Assembly: GCA_029255685.2 (NCBI GenBank)
Contig: CM055320.2
Location: forward strand, 7,674,614 to 7,738,613
Source of the DNA: Silene conica
Taxonomy: Eukaryota; Streptophyta; Magnoliopsida; Caryophyllales; Caryophyllaceae
Direction of reading: 5' to 3'
DNA: 64,000 nucleotides
Positions within the stretch are counted from its first letter, which is position 1. Every line of letters starts with the position of its first letter. Positions 32,571 to 45,346 of the stretch are shown in pieces. Position numbers and translations under genes: made by a program. The notes under the pieces are model-generated. The model was given only the letters and a program-made list of their open reading frames with translations. It did not search any database and had not been told where the DNA came from.

Positions 32571-32857
32571 AGTAAATAAAGTGTGATTTCTTATTTACTG
32601 AATTGAATGAATGATATACAACATCTCCTACTTATAAAAGAGTTAGTTACAACAATCAACGAATGTCATAACAGAATGAGTACAAAATTAGAAAATATCT
32701 ATAACAGAATTAGAAAAATATCTAACTAATTCTAACCGCCCCCCTCAAGTTGGAGATGGAGAAACCAGACCCAACTTGCAATTGAGAAGATGATGTTGAG
32801 TTCCAGGCAAGGCCTTGGTCAGAATGTCTGCAGGTTGAGTAGAGGTAGGAATGTATG

Positions 32858-35800
32858 CTAAGCTAATGAGACCTTGAAGAAGCTGCTCACGAACGAAGTG
32901 ACAATCAAGGTCGATTCATGAAACACAAGGTTTCGTGCAATATGTATTGCAGCCTGGATGTCACAATGGACAGAAACAAGAAGAATGGCTGGTACATCAA
33001 ATTCTGTCAATAATTTTGTGAGCCAAGCTAGCTCTGCAGTAAGACGACGTAGAGACCTATACTCAGCCTCTGCTGAAGAAAGGGAGACTATATGTTGTTT
33101 CTTTGATTTCCAAGAAATGAGACTTCCGCCAAGGAAGATTACATAGCCACTAACAGACCGTCTGCTATTAGGACTTGCAGTCCAATCATCACAGAAGGAC
33201 TGAAGCATGAAGGAAGTATTGTTATTTAATAAGATCCCTTGGGAGGGAGAAGAAGACAAATACTTAAGAACATGCAGTTTCCAGTGAGGTATTCTAGGAT
33301 CTGACATGTACTGACTTAAGTGTTGCACTGCAAAACATAGATCAGGTCGTGTGTGTCAAAAAGTTGAGTTTGCCAACCAGTACATGAATGCATCAGCTAT
33401 AGATTCTCCTTCACCAGCTGATAATTTGTCAGCAGAGTCCAAGGGACTGATAGCAGATCTGACACTGCTATAGTCAAAATCATTTAACAAAGTCTTGGTG
33501 AACTTGTGTCGAGTAACTGCCATACCATTAGAAGTTGGTGTAAACTCCATTCCTAAGAAGTAGAAGTAGCTCAAGTGTCCCAAGTCCTTGATTTTGAAAG
33601 CATCATCTAGAAAAGACTTGAGAGAACTGATTTCAGTAAGTTCATTACCAGTGACGACATAAACAGCAATGTAAACCTTGGAAGTATCTGAAACCTTAGT
33701 GAACAGAGAATAATCATTGAGAGATTGAGTATATCCTCTAGACTTGAGTGCAATGTTAAGCTTGCCATACCATTGACGAGAAGCCTGTTTTAAACCATAG
33801 AGAGATTTCTAGAGCTTACATACTAAAGTAGGGTCAGAAACATCCAGTCCAGGGGAAGGTTTCATATAAACATCCTCATGGAGAAAAGCGTTATTTACAT
33901 CTAACTGGAATAACTGCCACCCTTTCTTAATTGCAACACTAACAAGACTTCTAAGGGTAGTCATTTTGACTACAGGTGAAGAAGTCTCACGGTAATCGAT
34001 GCCCTCTCTTTGAGTAAAACCCTTGACCACTTTGCGAGCCTTGTACCACTCAATGCTTTCATCAGCCCTATGTTTAACCTTAAAAACCCATTTGCAACTG
34101 GTGGATTTGTGGCCAGGTGGGAGAGGGACCATAACCCAAGTGTTATTTGTTTCCAAAGCAGAAAATTCAGCAGCTATGGCCTGTTTCCACTAAGGAAAAA
34201 CAATTGCTTGCTCATAATTCAATGGATCTTGAATATGAAGCAGATCACTAGCATTCGGATAAGAGTTTGGAGGAACAATAGAACAAGCATGGGAATGGGA
34301 TGAGTGAGAGGATGAACATAAAGAGGTTAGAGTGTGGGAAGAAGCAGCAGAATGTATATGAGAACACTGGTAATTAGCCAGATGGGGAGGAGGTCTAGAA
34401 ACTCTGGTGTACTGTCTGATGGGGGCAAACTGGGGAATAAAGACATACGAGAATTAGGAGATGATAGAATTAGGAAAAATGGGTGGAGTAGGAGGATTGG
34501 GATCAGGATCAGGAATTGATAAAGGGAGCAAAAGGGTGTACTGTTTCTTTGACATCGGGGTAAATGTGTTCATGGAATATGACATCTCTAGATGTGAAAA
34601 CAGAATGATTGTCTAGATTTAGCAGTTTAGAAGCCTTCTTCGCAAAAGGATAACCAAGAAAGACAGAAGATGGCTCTTGGAGCAAATTTGTCTCGTCTAG
34701 GCTTAGGTGTAGTAGCATAGCATAAGCAACCAAAAGGTCTCATGTGGGAAATATCAGGTTTCTTATGAAAAAGCAATTCATAAGGTGATTTATTTTGAAG
34801 GATTTTAGTAGGCAATCTGTTAATGTTAATGATATAAGTGGCAGTTAGAACACATTCCCCCCAGTATTTCTTAAGTAATTTGGATTGAAAAATTAAAGCA
34901 CGAGTTGTTTCAAGGAGGTGTTTATGTTTGCGTTCAACAACTTCATTTTGTTGGGGTGTATGAAAACAGGAAGTTTGGTGTATAATGCCTTGGTCGAAAA
35001 AAAATTGAGCATTAGATGGACTGGTCCCTAGTTCTAATCATTATCACATCTGACAGTGAGAATTTTGGAGTTGAACTGAGTTTCTGCCATGGCAATAAAG
35101 GTTTTTATTAATGGAAAAGAGTCACTTTTAGAAGAGATAAGATGTGTCCATGTGGTCTTGGTAAAATCATCAACAATCGTTATAAAGTGTTTGTAACCAT
35201 TATATGTTTGAGTATTAAATAGCCCCTAAACATCAAAGTGGATTAATTGGAAGACTTTGGTGGATTGTATTGTACAGTGGGGAAAAGAAAGTCTATGTTG
35301 ACGAGCTTTGGCACAAATTGAGCAAGAATTAAGAATGTTTTCATTATTTGAAAAAACATTACAGAAATTAAATTGCTTGAGTTTATACAATGGTAAGTGG
35401 CCTAATCTGCTATGTCATGTGTGAATTGAAGTACTAGACAAAATAGAATTTGCAGAAGACTTAGAAACAGATTTATTTGGTGAGGCAACAGAAGACTTAG
35501 AACTAGGATGTTGGAACAGCAAGTAGAGATCTCTGTGGTTTCTACCAAGAATCAGTGGCATTTTCATTAAAGAGACACAACAAAATTCAGGTGTGAATTT
35601 GACAGCAGTCTGAAATTGTTTGGCCATTATAGTGAAAAGATGGCACATAAAGGACATGTTACAGAGATATGGCAGGAGAAATGGGAACTGTACCAATAGA
35701 ATTGATGAAAACAGTTTCACCATTGGGAAGAGAAATAAAGTAGGGCTTGAGAATGGTGTGAATAGATGAAAACAAACTCTTATCAAAACATATATGATCA

Positions 35801-35973
35801 CTAGCCCCGCTATCTAAGATCCAAGAATTATTAAGCAAAACAGAAGAATTAGCCTGAGAGGAAGAATAAGAATTACCAGCAAAATTGGCTTGAGACATTA
35901 TGGGAGGCTCAGTTTGAGTGTGAGAGGAATTCCAGAAATGAACAAGGTCATCCATTGTTGGTGTGTTATTCAA
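32858..35973 (-). pseudogene. Copia-A pol: protease, integrase, RT, RNase H remnants
   Basis: Read leftwards. The protease motif is DSGASDH at about 35810 (ORF 35973-35659). Integrase remnants run from about 35400 to 34510 with stops and frame breaks, including the end region MRPFGCLCYA and the SVFLGYPFAKKA block. RT begins near 34156 ([37 protein letters not shown]). The polymerase motif is damaged: near 33650 the frame reads AVYVVTGNE, where relatives have YVDD before the same VTGN, consistent with loss of the two Asp codons. RNase H (33328-32858) keeps SRRSVSGYVIFLGG, SLSSAEAEYRSL and CDIQAAIHIA. Confidence 0.9.
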
Positions 35974-36043
35974 ACCAGTAGTACTAAAACCAACAGTACA
36001 AGCATCAAAAGCTCCTAAGATGCTACCAGTACCAGTATCAGTA

Positions 36044-37529
36044 TCAGTGGACTGTTGTGTGCTTGATTTGCAAATTTCTTGTTCTTTCCCTCAAGCTTTG
36101 GACATTTGCTGATATGATGTCCTGTCTGTTTGCAGTAGTTGCAGAATTGAGGCTTGGGATCACTGTCACTGTTTCGTGACACCTGAGAAACAGCAGGTTT
36201 GGATTTTCATGCAAAAGGAGTGAAGCTCTGTGAACATAGAAGGATGTTGAATCCAGCTGAATTTGACTGGATAACTGCATTTCTCGTTGCTTCTCTTCCT
36301 GCAACATATTGTTGTAAACATCACCAAGAGATGGCAAAGGCTTTAACATGAGAATAACACCTCGTATTAGGGCAGAGTATGGATCGGGTATCCGATCCGA
36401 AACCATACTTCGGATCGGATATCCGATTCAAAAATCTAAAATTTTAGTATCCGAAATTTAGTATCCAAAACTATCCGAAAATTTCGGATCAGTTATCCGA
36501 TATTCGAGATCCGATCAAAGTAAATATATATTGTCAAAACTGTACTAAAAAAAGAGAAGTAGCTTAATAAAAATGAAAATGTGGGTTTGCGAATGTGGAA
36601 TTGTTGATTATTGGTTTTGTAAATGAAAAGAAATTAAAATTTACGGTTTTGTAGACGAGGGTTATTTACGGTTTTGTGAATGACGGTTATTGAGTGAGAT
36701 GAAATTAGCTAGTGTGATTTAATATTTATGGATCAAATATCGGATACGGATCGGATATTACACGGATATCGGATATCCAATCCGATAACTTTCGGATATC
36801 GGATATCCAAATTTTTAAGCAAGGTATCCATATCTGATCCGATATCCAAATATTTCGGATACGAGTATCCAAACCAAACCACTTTTTGGATCACATATCC
36901 ATTAATTCGGATCAGATACGAATCGGATGTCAGATCAATTCGGATCATCGGATTTTTTGCTCAGCCCTACCTCGTATACCAGTGTAGGATTCCTTTAGTC
37001 CTATTAAGAACTGAACAACACGCTGATCTTGTTGAAATTTCAGTAATTTCTCAAAATTTCCACAAGTGCAAGTACAAGAATAATGAGGACCAACTCCTAT
37101 AGCATCTAATTCATCCCACAGCATCTTGAGTTTAGTGAAATAAGCAGAAATGCTATCATTTCCTTGAGTAATATCATTCAGCTGTTTTTTAATGCTGAAA
37201 AGTTGAGCGCCATTGGTCTGACCATAGTGTTCCTCTAGCTGTAACCATGCGTCTTTAGCAGAGGTAATGTGGAGGAGAGAAGAAGATACTTCTTCTGAAA
37301 CAGAAGTCAGAATCCAAGAAAGCACCATAGAATCACATCTGCCCCAAAGAGAAGCATTATAGATGCTGGTTGAGGTAAGCTGCCATTGACGGGTAAGCGC
37401 GATTAACATAGAACGCTTCCAAGCACTGAAATCTTTTCCATTGAATGATTGAGAGACGATTTTCGAACCATGAGAATCAGAAGTGTGAAGAAACAATGGA
37501 TTATCAGGAGTAATTTCTGCAGGCGCCAT
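36044..37529 (-). pseudogene. Copia-A gag, interrupted by a hAT element
   Basis: The N-terminal part (37529-36970) is a UBN2-type Copia Gag (NGKDFSAWKRSMLIALT; WLQLEEHYGQTNGAQLF; LWDELDAIG). It is cut by a 602-bp insertion with an 8-bp target duplication. On the far side the frame resumes (MLKPLPSLGDVYNNML, EEKQREMQ) and after a further break reaches a zinc knuckle CNYCKQTGHHISKC at about 36105-36150. Confidence 0.9.
36368..36969. mobile_element. hAT-type non-autonomous element inside Copia-A gag
   Basis: 602 bp with ends TAGGGCAGAG and CTCAGCCCTA, flanked by a perfect 8-bp duplication CCTCGTAT (36360-36367, 36970-36977). The subterminal DNA on both sides is packed with CGGATATCCGAT-type words, about a dozen in all. 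No transposase. Confidence 0.93.
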
Positions 37530-39307
37530 TTATTTGCTGAAGATTAATTGAAATTTTCTTAAAAGGATTGAAAAAGGAAAAAAATCAGAATATCTCGAAT
37601 TGATTCGAAGAGAAAAACAATAGCAAATGTAGCAAATGAAATAATGAAGAATTGATGAATCGGAATTGAAAAACAACGGCAATCAGAAGCAGTTTCCTGC
37701 TATGATACCATGAAGATTTGGAAGAAAATAGGTCGTCATTGATGAATTTCAGAGAAAACACAGAGAAGTAAATAAACTGTGATTTCTTATTAATTGAATT
37801 GAATGAATGATATACATCATAAATATCTCCTACTTATAGAAGAGTTAGTCACAACAAGCAACAAATGTTGACCATAACAGAATGAGTAACAGGATTAGAA
37901 AATATCTATAGCAGAATTAGAAAAATATCTAACTAATTCTAACAGATTTCGGTCATTTCACAATGATAACTACGTTATCACCCCTAATTTTGTGCTTAAA
38001 ACCCTCCACTTTGCCTTAATTCCGTTTTGCTTTCCCGATAATTATCCTTGGTTTTACCTAATCTTGCATGCTATTTTCACGCATTTCTAGGTAATTCAGG
38101 ACTCGAAGGGAAGTACAAGAAAAGTTGCAAGATAAGAAACCAAGTTCGGTGACCATTTTGGGTCGTTTCTAGCACATAATGGGGGTATCTCAGGAACTAC
38201 ACCCTAATGGAGCCAATGCACCGGATTGAAGAAAGAGCAGGAGAGAAATTTGGGCTGAAACAGAGCGTCTGGTGCATCTACCCTCCATCCGGCATAAATG
38301 TAACGCGGCCGGTAATGCACCGGATGGACCTCCTGGGCTTATTTCGTCCGTTTTGGGGATTTTAAACCCTATTATTGGGCTTGGTATATATAAAAAAACC
38401 ATGATTTGTAGAGGGAGGTTCAATTTGTTTTAAAAACACACATTAGCTAATTAGAGAGAATTTGTAGAGAATTGTTAAATCTCGTCCATTGTTCTTCCAT
38501 TTTCAAGTTTTTAATGCAATCAAGTTCATTTCTTTTTGCAAATTTCAGGTATATTTTTGTTTCCTTGTTATTTTGTTTGTGTTTATTTTGTTAGCTTCTC
38601 ATTTTTAGTTTAATTAGGGTTAAATCATATTATTAGTTAGTATTTGCATGTTAGTAAGTAAAAATCGAATCTTTATAATGTTTGTTCACAAAGACTCAAC
38701 CTTTATCACTAATTTAAGTTTAATAATCATGATTAGTGATTAGTTTCTTTACTAGGGGGCGATTAACCCAAACATGAGTAATTTACCCATTTAGTTTCAC
38801 TAGAATTAGTTATTGAGAGGGAAATTGATGGAGATTAGCATAAGGTTTGGTTAGTTAATGCTTAATTTGGGGAAATGGTTGACTTTTGACCCTTGACTAT
38901 CAATGGAAATTGATTAGGTTAAGATTTGACCACCATTTAAGCCAGTTGTCGACTTGAGTCGAACCCGGGAGCGAGGATTTAAGGAGGGTGCTTATGCTTT
39001 TCGGTTTGAAATCGACATTGGGAGAGGGAGTGGGATGACCGGGGATTATCGCGGGCTTAAACCTTGACCTTAGTGAAAGAGGATCCGAAATGGCGTCGTT
39101 TTGGTGAATTGTTAGCTTAGGATTGAGGACTTCGACTTAGGAACCCGGGAGGGAGGTAAGGCGATATTACTAGTGTCCTATTACGAACCCGGGAGGGAGG
39201 GAGGTAAGGCGATATTACTAGGGTCCTATTACGAACCCGGGAGGGAGGTGTTAGGCGACCTAGAGGCGTTTCCACCTATACTATATCACTACAGGAAAAA
39301 CTGGATC

Positions 39308-39545
39308 GGGCGACAGTTTTTGGCGACTGCAACGGGTAGTCGCCAATTTGGCGACGGAATAAAAATTCGGGCGACTGAAATCAGTCGCCAATTTGGCGAC
39401 AGAACCATTCCCCCAAATTTCCCACCACCGACACAACCAGGCGACAGAACTCTCATTTTGGCGACAGAAAGTAGTCGCCAAATTTGGCGACAGCCCCTCT
39501 TCCGTCGCCAATTTGCTTAGTCCGTCGCCAATTCGCGGTATACAA
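39308..39545. repeat. Subterminal motifs of CACTA-3, left end
   Basis: About eight copies of a GGCGAC/GTCGCC word in both orientations (for example AGTCGCCAATTTGGCGAC). The mirror set lies at about 46030-46262. Confidence 0.88.
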
Positions 39546-40213
39546 ACAGCGCACAAATCAGACCCCATTCCTTATTCGCAAATAAACAAACACATAAACC
39601 CACAAACTACCTACGAACGGCGAAAACCACCACCACCACCACCCTACCCTACGTGTTCCGGCCACCCTCAACACCACTGTCACCGGATTCCGGCCACCAC
39701 CACCACCACCCTACTTGTTCTTCCCTTCATTCAACTCATTTAAGGTTTGTATACTCCCTTGTAGTTCAATTTCAATTTCAATTTCAATTTTTTGTTTGAT
39801 TGTTGGTTTGTTTTGTGCATTTAGTGATTGTAGTAGGTTATTAAGACCGTCTTAGCTTATTATTTGTGATTAATTAGGTATTAGAAGCCAATTAGATAAT
39901 TGTGGGTTAGGTTAAGAAGTTTGTATAAGACGATGTTGTTAGCCTTATTGATGTTGGTTAATTAGATTAAAGTAGTCGATTAGGATGTTTAATAGCTTAT
40001 TAGGATATTAGTTAGATTATACTAGCTTATTAAGACCGTCTTAAATTAGCTTATTAGGTTGTGGTTAATTGTATAATTGGAAATTGTTGTTAATAAATTG
40101 TTATTATTATGTGATTGAGGTTGTTCTTTAATTAAGTGAGTGTAATTTTAATTTAGATATATGTATTTTTAGTGTTGAAAATTGTTTTATGGGTTTTTTT
40201 GTTTAGATTAAAA

Positions 40214-41716
40214 TGAAGAGATTGGAACGTTCATGGATGTATGATGGAGGGTTATTAGATATTAAGAAGAGACGTTCTAATGCTAGGTTTATAGAGGGTG
40301 TTGCCGAGTTTATTGAATTTGCTAAGTAACAAGAGGAATATGACTCGTTAGAAAAAAAACTTAGGTGTCCTTGTAGCAAATGTCGAAATATGAAATACCC
40401 ATATGTCATTGAGGTACAAGAACATCTCTATACAAATGGGTTTCGTCCAAATTATTATAATTGGATTTCTCATGGAGAAGCCTATTCCCCAATTCACGAA
40501 CAACCTCACATCGAACATATTGACGAGAACTCATATAGAGATATTGTTGTTGATGCCTTGGAGTTTAATGTAGCCAATAATGATGACCGTGTAGCCTTGA
40601 ATGAAGAGCAACCTCCAAATCCTCAAGCAAAGGCTTTTTTGACATGTTAAAAGCTGCGGAACAACCTTTATACGAAGGGAGCAGAATGTCATTATTACAA
40701 GCCGCCTCTAGGATAGTAACCTTGAAGTGTGAGTATAATATGCCATTTCCTGCCGTTGATGGTATTGCTTCTTTCCTTGAGGATGTTATCCCCGAAGATA
40801 ACGTCATGACTCGAAGTTTCTACAACACCAAAAAAATAGTTAAAGGTCTTCAGTTACCACAACAAAATATCGATGCATGTCCCGAAGGATGTATGTTGTT
40901 TTGGAAAGATGATGCGTTACTTGACAAGTGTAGAAAATGTGGAAGGGATAGATTTCAGACAAGCGATGGAGATGTTTTCAAAACGAAAAAAGGCAACAAG
41001 AGTGGTAAAAGGGGTCAAAAGTGTAAGAAACCAATAACAGAAAACCAATTAATTTACCTTCCTCTTTCCCCAAGACTTCAAAGAATTTATTCTACCAAAA
41101 AACTTGCTGAACAAATGACATGGCACAAAGAAAATCCACGTACTCCGGGGAAGATGTGTCATCCAAGTGACGGGGAAGAATGGAAACGATTTGATCAAAT
41201 CTATCCTGAATTTGCCGAGGAACCCCGGAATGTGCGACTTGGCTTGTGTACGGATGAATTTAGTCCTTTTACCCAATTTGGTAAGAATTACTCTTGTTGG
41301 CCCGTAATTGTCACACCATACAACTTACCGCCTTGGTTATGTATGAAAAGAGAATTCATTTTCTCGTCTCTCATTATTCCCGGTCCTAAAATCCGAAATG
41401 TCATTTGGATGTTTATTTACAAATATTAGTGGAAGATTTGAGACAATTGTGGTAAGTTGGAGTGGAAAGATATGATGTTTTCAGAAAGCAGAATTTTCAA
41501 CTAAGAGTTTCACTTTTATGGACAATTAACGATTTTCCCGCATATGGTATGCTATCTGGCTGGGCTACTGCGGGACAAAACGCATGTCCTCGTTGCATGG
41601 GTACCATGAAGTTGGTAAAACAAGATATTGAGACTATATCTACAAGATTGTTTCAAGAAAGAAAGAACCGGAGCATCTTAAAGGTACATGTAATATATAA
41701 GTTTTGTCACTTGTAA
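40214..41716 (+). pseudogene. TNPD-type transposase N-terminal half, left arm of CACTA-3
   Basis: It starts MKRLERSWMYDGG with the transposase-associated domain (RCPCSKCRNMKYP; YTNGFRPNYYNWISHGE). A TAA at 40327-40329 is unique to this arm. A shortened T-run near 40636 shifts the frame (shared with the right arm), then the Transposase_21 core follows (CRKCGRDRFQ; MTWHKENPRTPGKM; HPSDGEEWKRF; PYNLPPWLCMKRE; NDFPAYGMLSGW). A TAA after RQLW (about 41452) is also shared. The C-terminal half of TNPD is missing; after an intron the frame passes straight to the Transposase_24-like exons. Confidence 0.93.
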
Positions 41717-41769
41717 ATACAAGAATTAATGAAATATCTTAATACTATCAACATACTTTTTAATTGTAG

Positions 41770-42665
41770 GTGAGAAATATCAAGATCTCATGAAGCGGCG
41801 CGAGACTCCCGAGTTCCAAGCCGTGTCCGCTCAAAAGAAGATCAACAAAGGAAGAGGGAAGAAAGATGCGGAGGTCGAGCCTACCAATCACGGGGGATCA
41901 CGATCATTTTTGACGCGTATTTTTAGTGTAAGTTTTGAATGAATACTTCTTTTTTGAATGAATATACTATACTTCTTATATTAACAATTTTCCCTATTTA
42001 GGGAGGGAAGAAGAAGAAGAAGAAGGATAACAGCAATAAAGACGGCAGGGACAAAGACGGCGGCAAGAAGCCGATGATGACGGTCCCCGAACTTTTTCTT
42101 GACACGCATTCCAAGGTCAACGAAAAGACGCAGAGAAGAATCTGGATTAAGGCGAAGGACAAAGAGTTATATGTAAGATAATTTCTCTCAACTAATGATG
42201 TTTTTTTTGTTAACTTCGACAATGATTGTTTTTGCTTAACTAATAATAGTTTTCTTAATGTTATAGGAGGCATATGAGGCAGAGAAAGAGGCCCACCCTG
42301 AGCGGGAAGATAATGAAATTTGGTTCAAATTGGTGGGTGGTTACAAGAAGGGTATGGTATATGGGACCGGACAAGCTCATGGGGTGTTTTACAAGGAACC
42401 GGCTAGAAGGTCCTCATATGAGCCGCGACAAACCTACGAGCCGTCTCTTGTAAGTCAATTGCAATCGCAACTTGACCAAGAGAGAGCCGCAAATGCGGAA
42501 AGAGATGAGGATATGCGGTTGATGAGAGAACGTCTTATGGCCATGGAGACATATTTCTACTCTTGCAACCCCGGTTCACGGCCATTTAATGAAAATCCTA
42601 ACGATCCAAGTGGAAAGGGAGGCGACGGTAGTGGAGCTAGCATGAGATTTCAAGTAGTTAATTAG
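41770..42665 (+). pseudogene. TNPA/Transposase_24-like exons, left arm of CACTA-3
   Basis: Three exons (about 41770-41930, 42002-42175, 42268-42665) encode a Transposase_24-type segment (ETPEFQAVSAQKKINKGRG; NHGGSRSFLTR; VNEKTQRRIWIKAKDKEL; WFKLVGGYKKGMVYGTGQ). A C-terminal coiled coil follows (SQLQSQLDQERAANAERDED). Because TNPD's second half is absent, the two transposon genes appear joined by an internal deletion. Confidence 0.85.
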
Positions 42666-42769
42666 TTTAGTAACTTAGGAAAAATTGTCGAACGTGGAGA
42701 TTTATTAGTTTAGGTAACGGGTTCTTGTAATTTGATAATGGTTCTCTTTTTCTATAAAAGGAGATTTGG

Positions 42770-42784
42770 CCCTTTGAACAACAA
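42770..42784. other. Centre of the CACTA-3 palindrome
   Basis: About 15 bp (CCCTTTGAACAACAA) separate the arms, which meet at GAGATTTGG and CCAAATCTT. Confidence 0.9.
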
Positions 42785-42888
42785 CCAAATCTTCTTTTAT
42801 AGAATAAGAGAACCATTATCAAATTACAAGAACCCGTTACCTAAACTAATAAATCTCCACGTTCAACAATTTTTCCTAAGTTACTAAA

Positions 42889-43790
42889 CTAATTAACTAC
42901 TTGAAATCTCATGCTAGCTCCACTACCGTCGCCTCCCTTTCCACTTGGATCGTTAGGATTTTCATTAAATGGCCGTGAACCGGGGTTGCAAGAGTAGAAA
43001 TATGTCTCCATGGCCATAAGACGTTCTCTCATCAACCGCATATCCTCATCTCTTTCCGCATTTGCGGCTCTCTCTTGGTCAAGTTGCGATTGCAATTGAC
43101 TTACAAGAGACGGCTCGTAGGTTTGTCGCGGCTCATATGAGGACCTTCTAGCCGGTTCCTTGTAAAACACCCCATGAGCTTGTCCGGTCCCATATACCAT
43201 ACCCTTCTTGTAACCACCCACCAATTTGAACCAAATTTCATTATCTTCCCGCTCAGGGTGGGCCTCTTTCTCTGCCTCATATGCCTCTTATAACATTAAG
43301 AAAACTATTATTAGTTAAGCAAAAACAATCATTGTCGAAGTTAACAAAAAAAACATCATTAGTTGAGAGAAATTATCTTACATATAACTCTTTGTCCTTC
43401 GCCTTAATCCAGATTCTTCTCTGCGTCTTTTCGTTGACCTTGGAATGCGTGTCAAGGAAAAGTTCGGGGACCGTCATCATCGGCTTCTTACCGCCGTCTT
43501 TGTCGCTGCCGTCTTTATTGTTGTTATGCTTCTTCTTCTTCTTCTTCTTCTTCCCTCCCTAAATAGGGAAAATTGTTAATATAAGAAGTATAGTATATTC
43601 ATTCAAAAAAGAAGTATTCATTCAAAACTTACACTAAAAATACGCGTCAAAAATAATCGTGATCCCCCGTGATTGGTAGGCTCGACCTCTGCATCTTTCT
43701 TCCCTCTTCTTTTGTTGATCTTCTTTTGAGCGGACACGGCTTGGAACTCGGGAGTCTCGCGCCGCTTCATGTGATCTTGATATTTCTCAC
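42889..43790 (-). pseudogene. TNPA/Transposase_24-like exons, right arm of CACTA-3
   Basis: Mirror of 41770-42665. The last exon (43224-42889, 111 codons in this frame) is identical in protein to the left arm. A poly-Lys region differs by a few codons (TTCTTC run at 43530-43555). Confidence 0.88.
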
Positions 43791-43817
43791 CTACAATTAA
43801 AAAGTATGTTGATAGTA

Positions 43818-45346
43818 TTAAGATATTTCATTAATTCTTGTATACAAGTGACAAAACTTATATATTACATGTACCTTTAAGATGCTCCGGTTCTTTCTTT
43901 CTTGAAACAATCTTGTAGATATAGTCTCAATATCTTGTTTTACCAACTTCATGGTACCCATGCAACGAGGACATGCGTTTTGTCCCGCAGTAGCCCAGCC
44001 AGATAGCATACCATATGCGGGAAAATCGTTAATTGTCCATAAAAGTGAAGCTCTTAGTTGAAAATTCTGCTTTCTGAAAACATCATATGTTTCCACCCCA
44101 ACTTACCACAATTGTCTCAATTCTTCCACTAATATTTGTAAATAAACATCCAAATGACATTTCGGATTTTTAGGACCGGGAATAATGAGAGACAAGAAAA
44201 TGAATTCTTTTTTCATACTTAACCAAGGCGGTAAGTTGTATGGTGTGACAATTACGGGCCAACAAGAGTAATTCTTACCAAATTGGGTAAAAGGACTAAA
44301 TTCATCCATACACAAGCCAAGTCGCACATTCCGGGGTTCCTCGGCAAATTCAGGATAGATTTGATCAAATCGTTTCCATTCTTCCCCGTCACTTGGATGA
44401 CACATCTTCCCCGGAGTACGTGGATTTTCTTTGTGCCATGTCATTTGTTCAGCAAGTTTTTTGGTAGAATAAATTCTTTGAAGTCTTGGGGAAAGAGGAA
44501 GGTAAATTAATTGGTTTTCTGTTATTGGTTTCTTACACTTTTGACCCCTTTTACCACTCTTGTTGCCTTTTTTCGTTTTGAAAACATCTCCATCGCTTGT
44601 CTGAAATTTATCCCTTCCACATTTTCTACACTTGTCAAGTAACGCATCATCTTTCCAAAACAACATACATCTTTCGGGACATGCATCGATCTTTTGATGT
44701 GGTAACTGAAGACCTTTAACTATTTTTTTGGTGTTGTAGAAACTTCGAGTCATGACGTTATCTTCGGGGATAGCATCCTCAAGGAAAGAAGCAATACCAT
44801 CAACGGCAGGAAATGGCATATTATACTCACACTTCAAGGTTATTATCCTAGAGGCGGCTTGTAATAATGACATTCTGCTCCCTTCGTATAAAGGTTGTTC
44901 CGCAACTTTTAACATGTCAAAAAAGCCTTTGCTTGAGGATTTGGAGGTTGCTTTTCATTCAAGGCTACACGGTCATCATTATTGGCTACATTAAACTCCA
45001 AGGCATCAACAACCATATCTCTATATGGGTTCTCGTCAATATGTTCGATGTGAGGTTGTTCGTGAATTGGGGAATAGGCTTCTCCATGAGAAATCCAATT
45101 ATAATAATTTGGACGAAACCCATTTGTATAGAGATGTTCTTGTACCTCAATGACATATGGGTATTTCATATTTCGACATTTGCTACAAGGACACCTAAGT
45201 TTATTTTCTAACGAGTCATATTCCTCTTGTTGCTTAGCAAATTCAATAAACTCGGCAACACCCTCTATAAACCTAGCATTAGAACGTCTCTTCTTAATAT
45301 CTAATAACCCTCCATCATACATCCATGAACGTTCCAATCTCTTCAT
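43818..45346 (-). pseudogene. TNPD-type transposase N-terminal half, right arm of CACTA-3
   Basis: Mirror of the left arm and slightly better kept: the first 145 codons (45346-44909) are open, with CAG where the left arm has TAA. The T-run frameshift (about 44920) and the TAA after RQLW (about 44104) are present in both arms. The core (44915-44103) carries CRKCGRDKFQ, HPSDGEEWKRF and PYNLPPWLSMKKE. Confidence 0.93.

Larger units (their letters stand above)
32515..37944 (-). mobile_element. Copia-A retrotransposon in Aurora intron 2
   Basis: Short LTRs (32515-32737 and 37711-37944), read on the minus strand as TGTTAGAATTAGTTAG... to ...CTTCA. The primer site TGGTATCATAGC lies at about 37710-37699 and a polypurine tract (TTGAGGGGGGCGG) sits next to the left LTR. 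Coding order is gag, protease, integrase, RT, RNase H. No matching target duplication was found; the left flank was later duplicated. Many frame breaks; dead. Confidence 0.93.
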
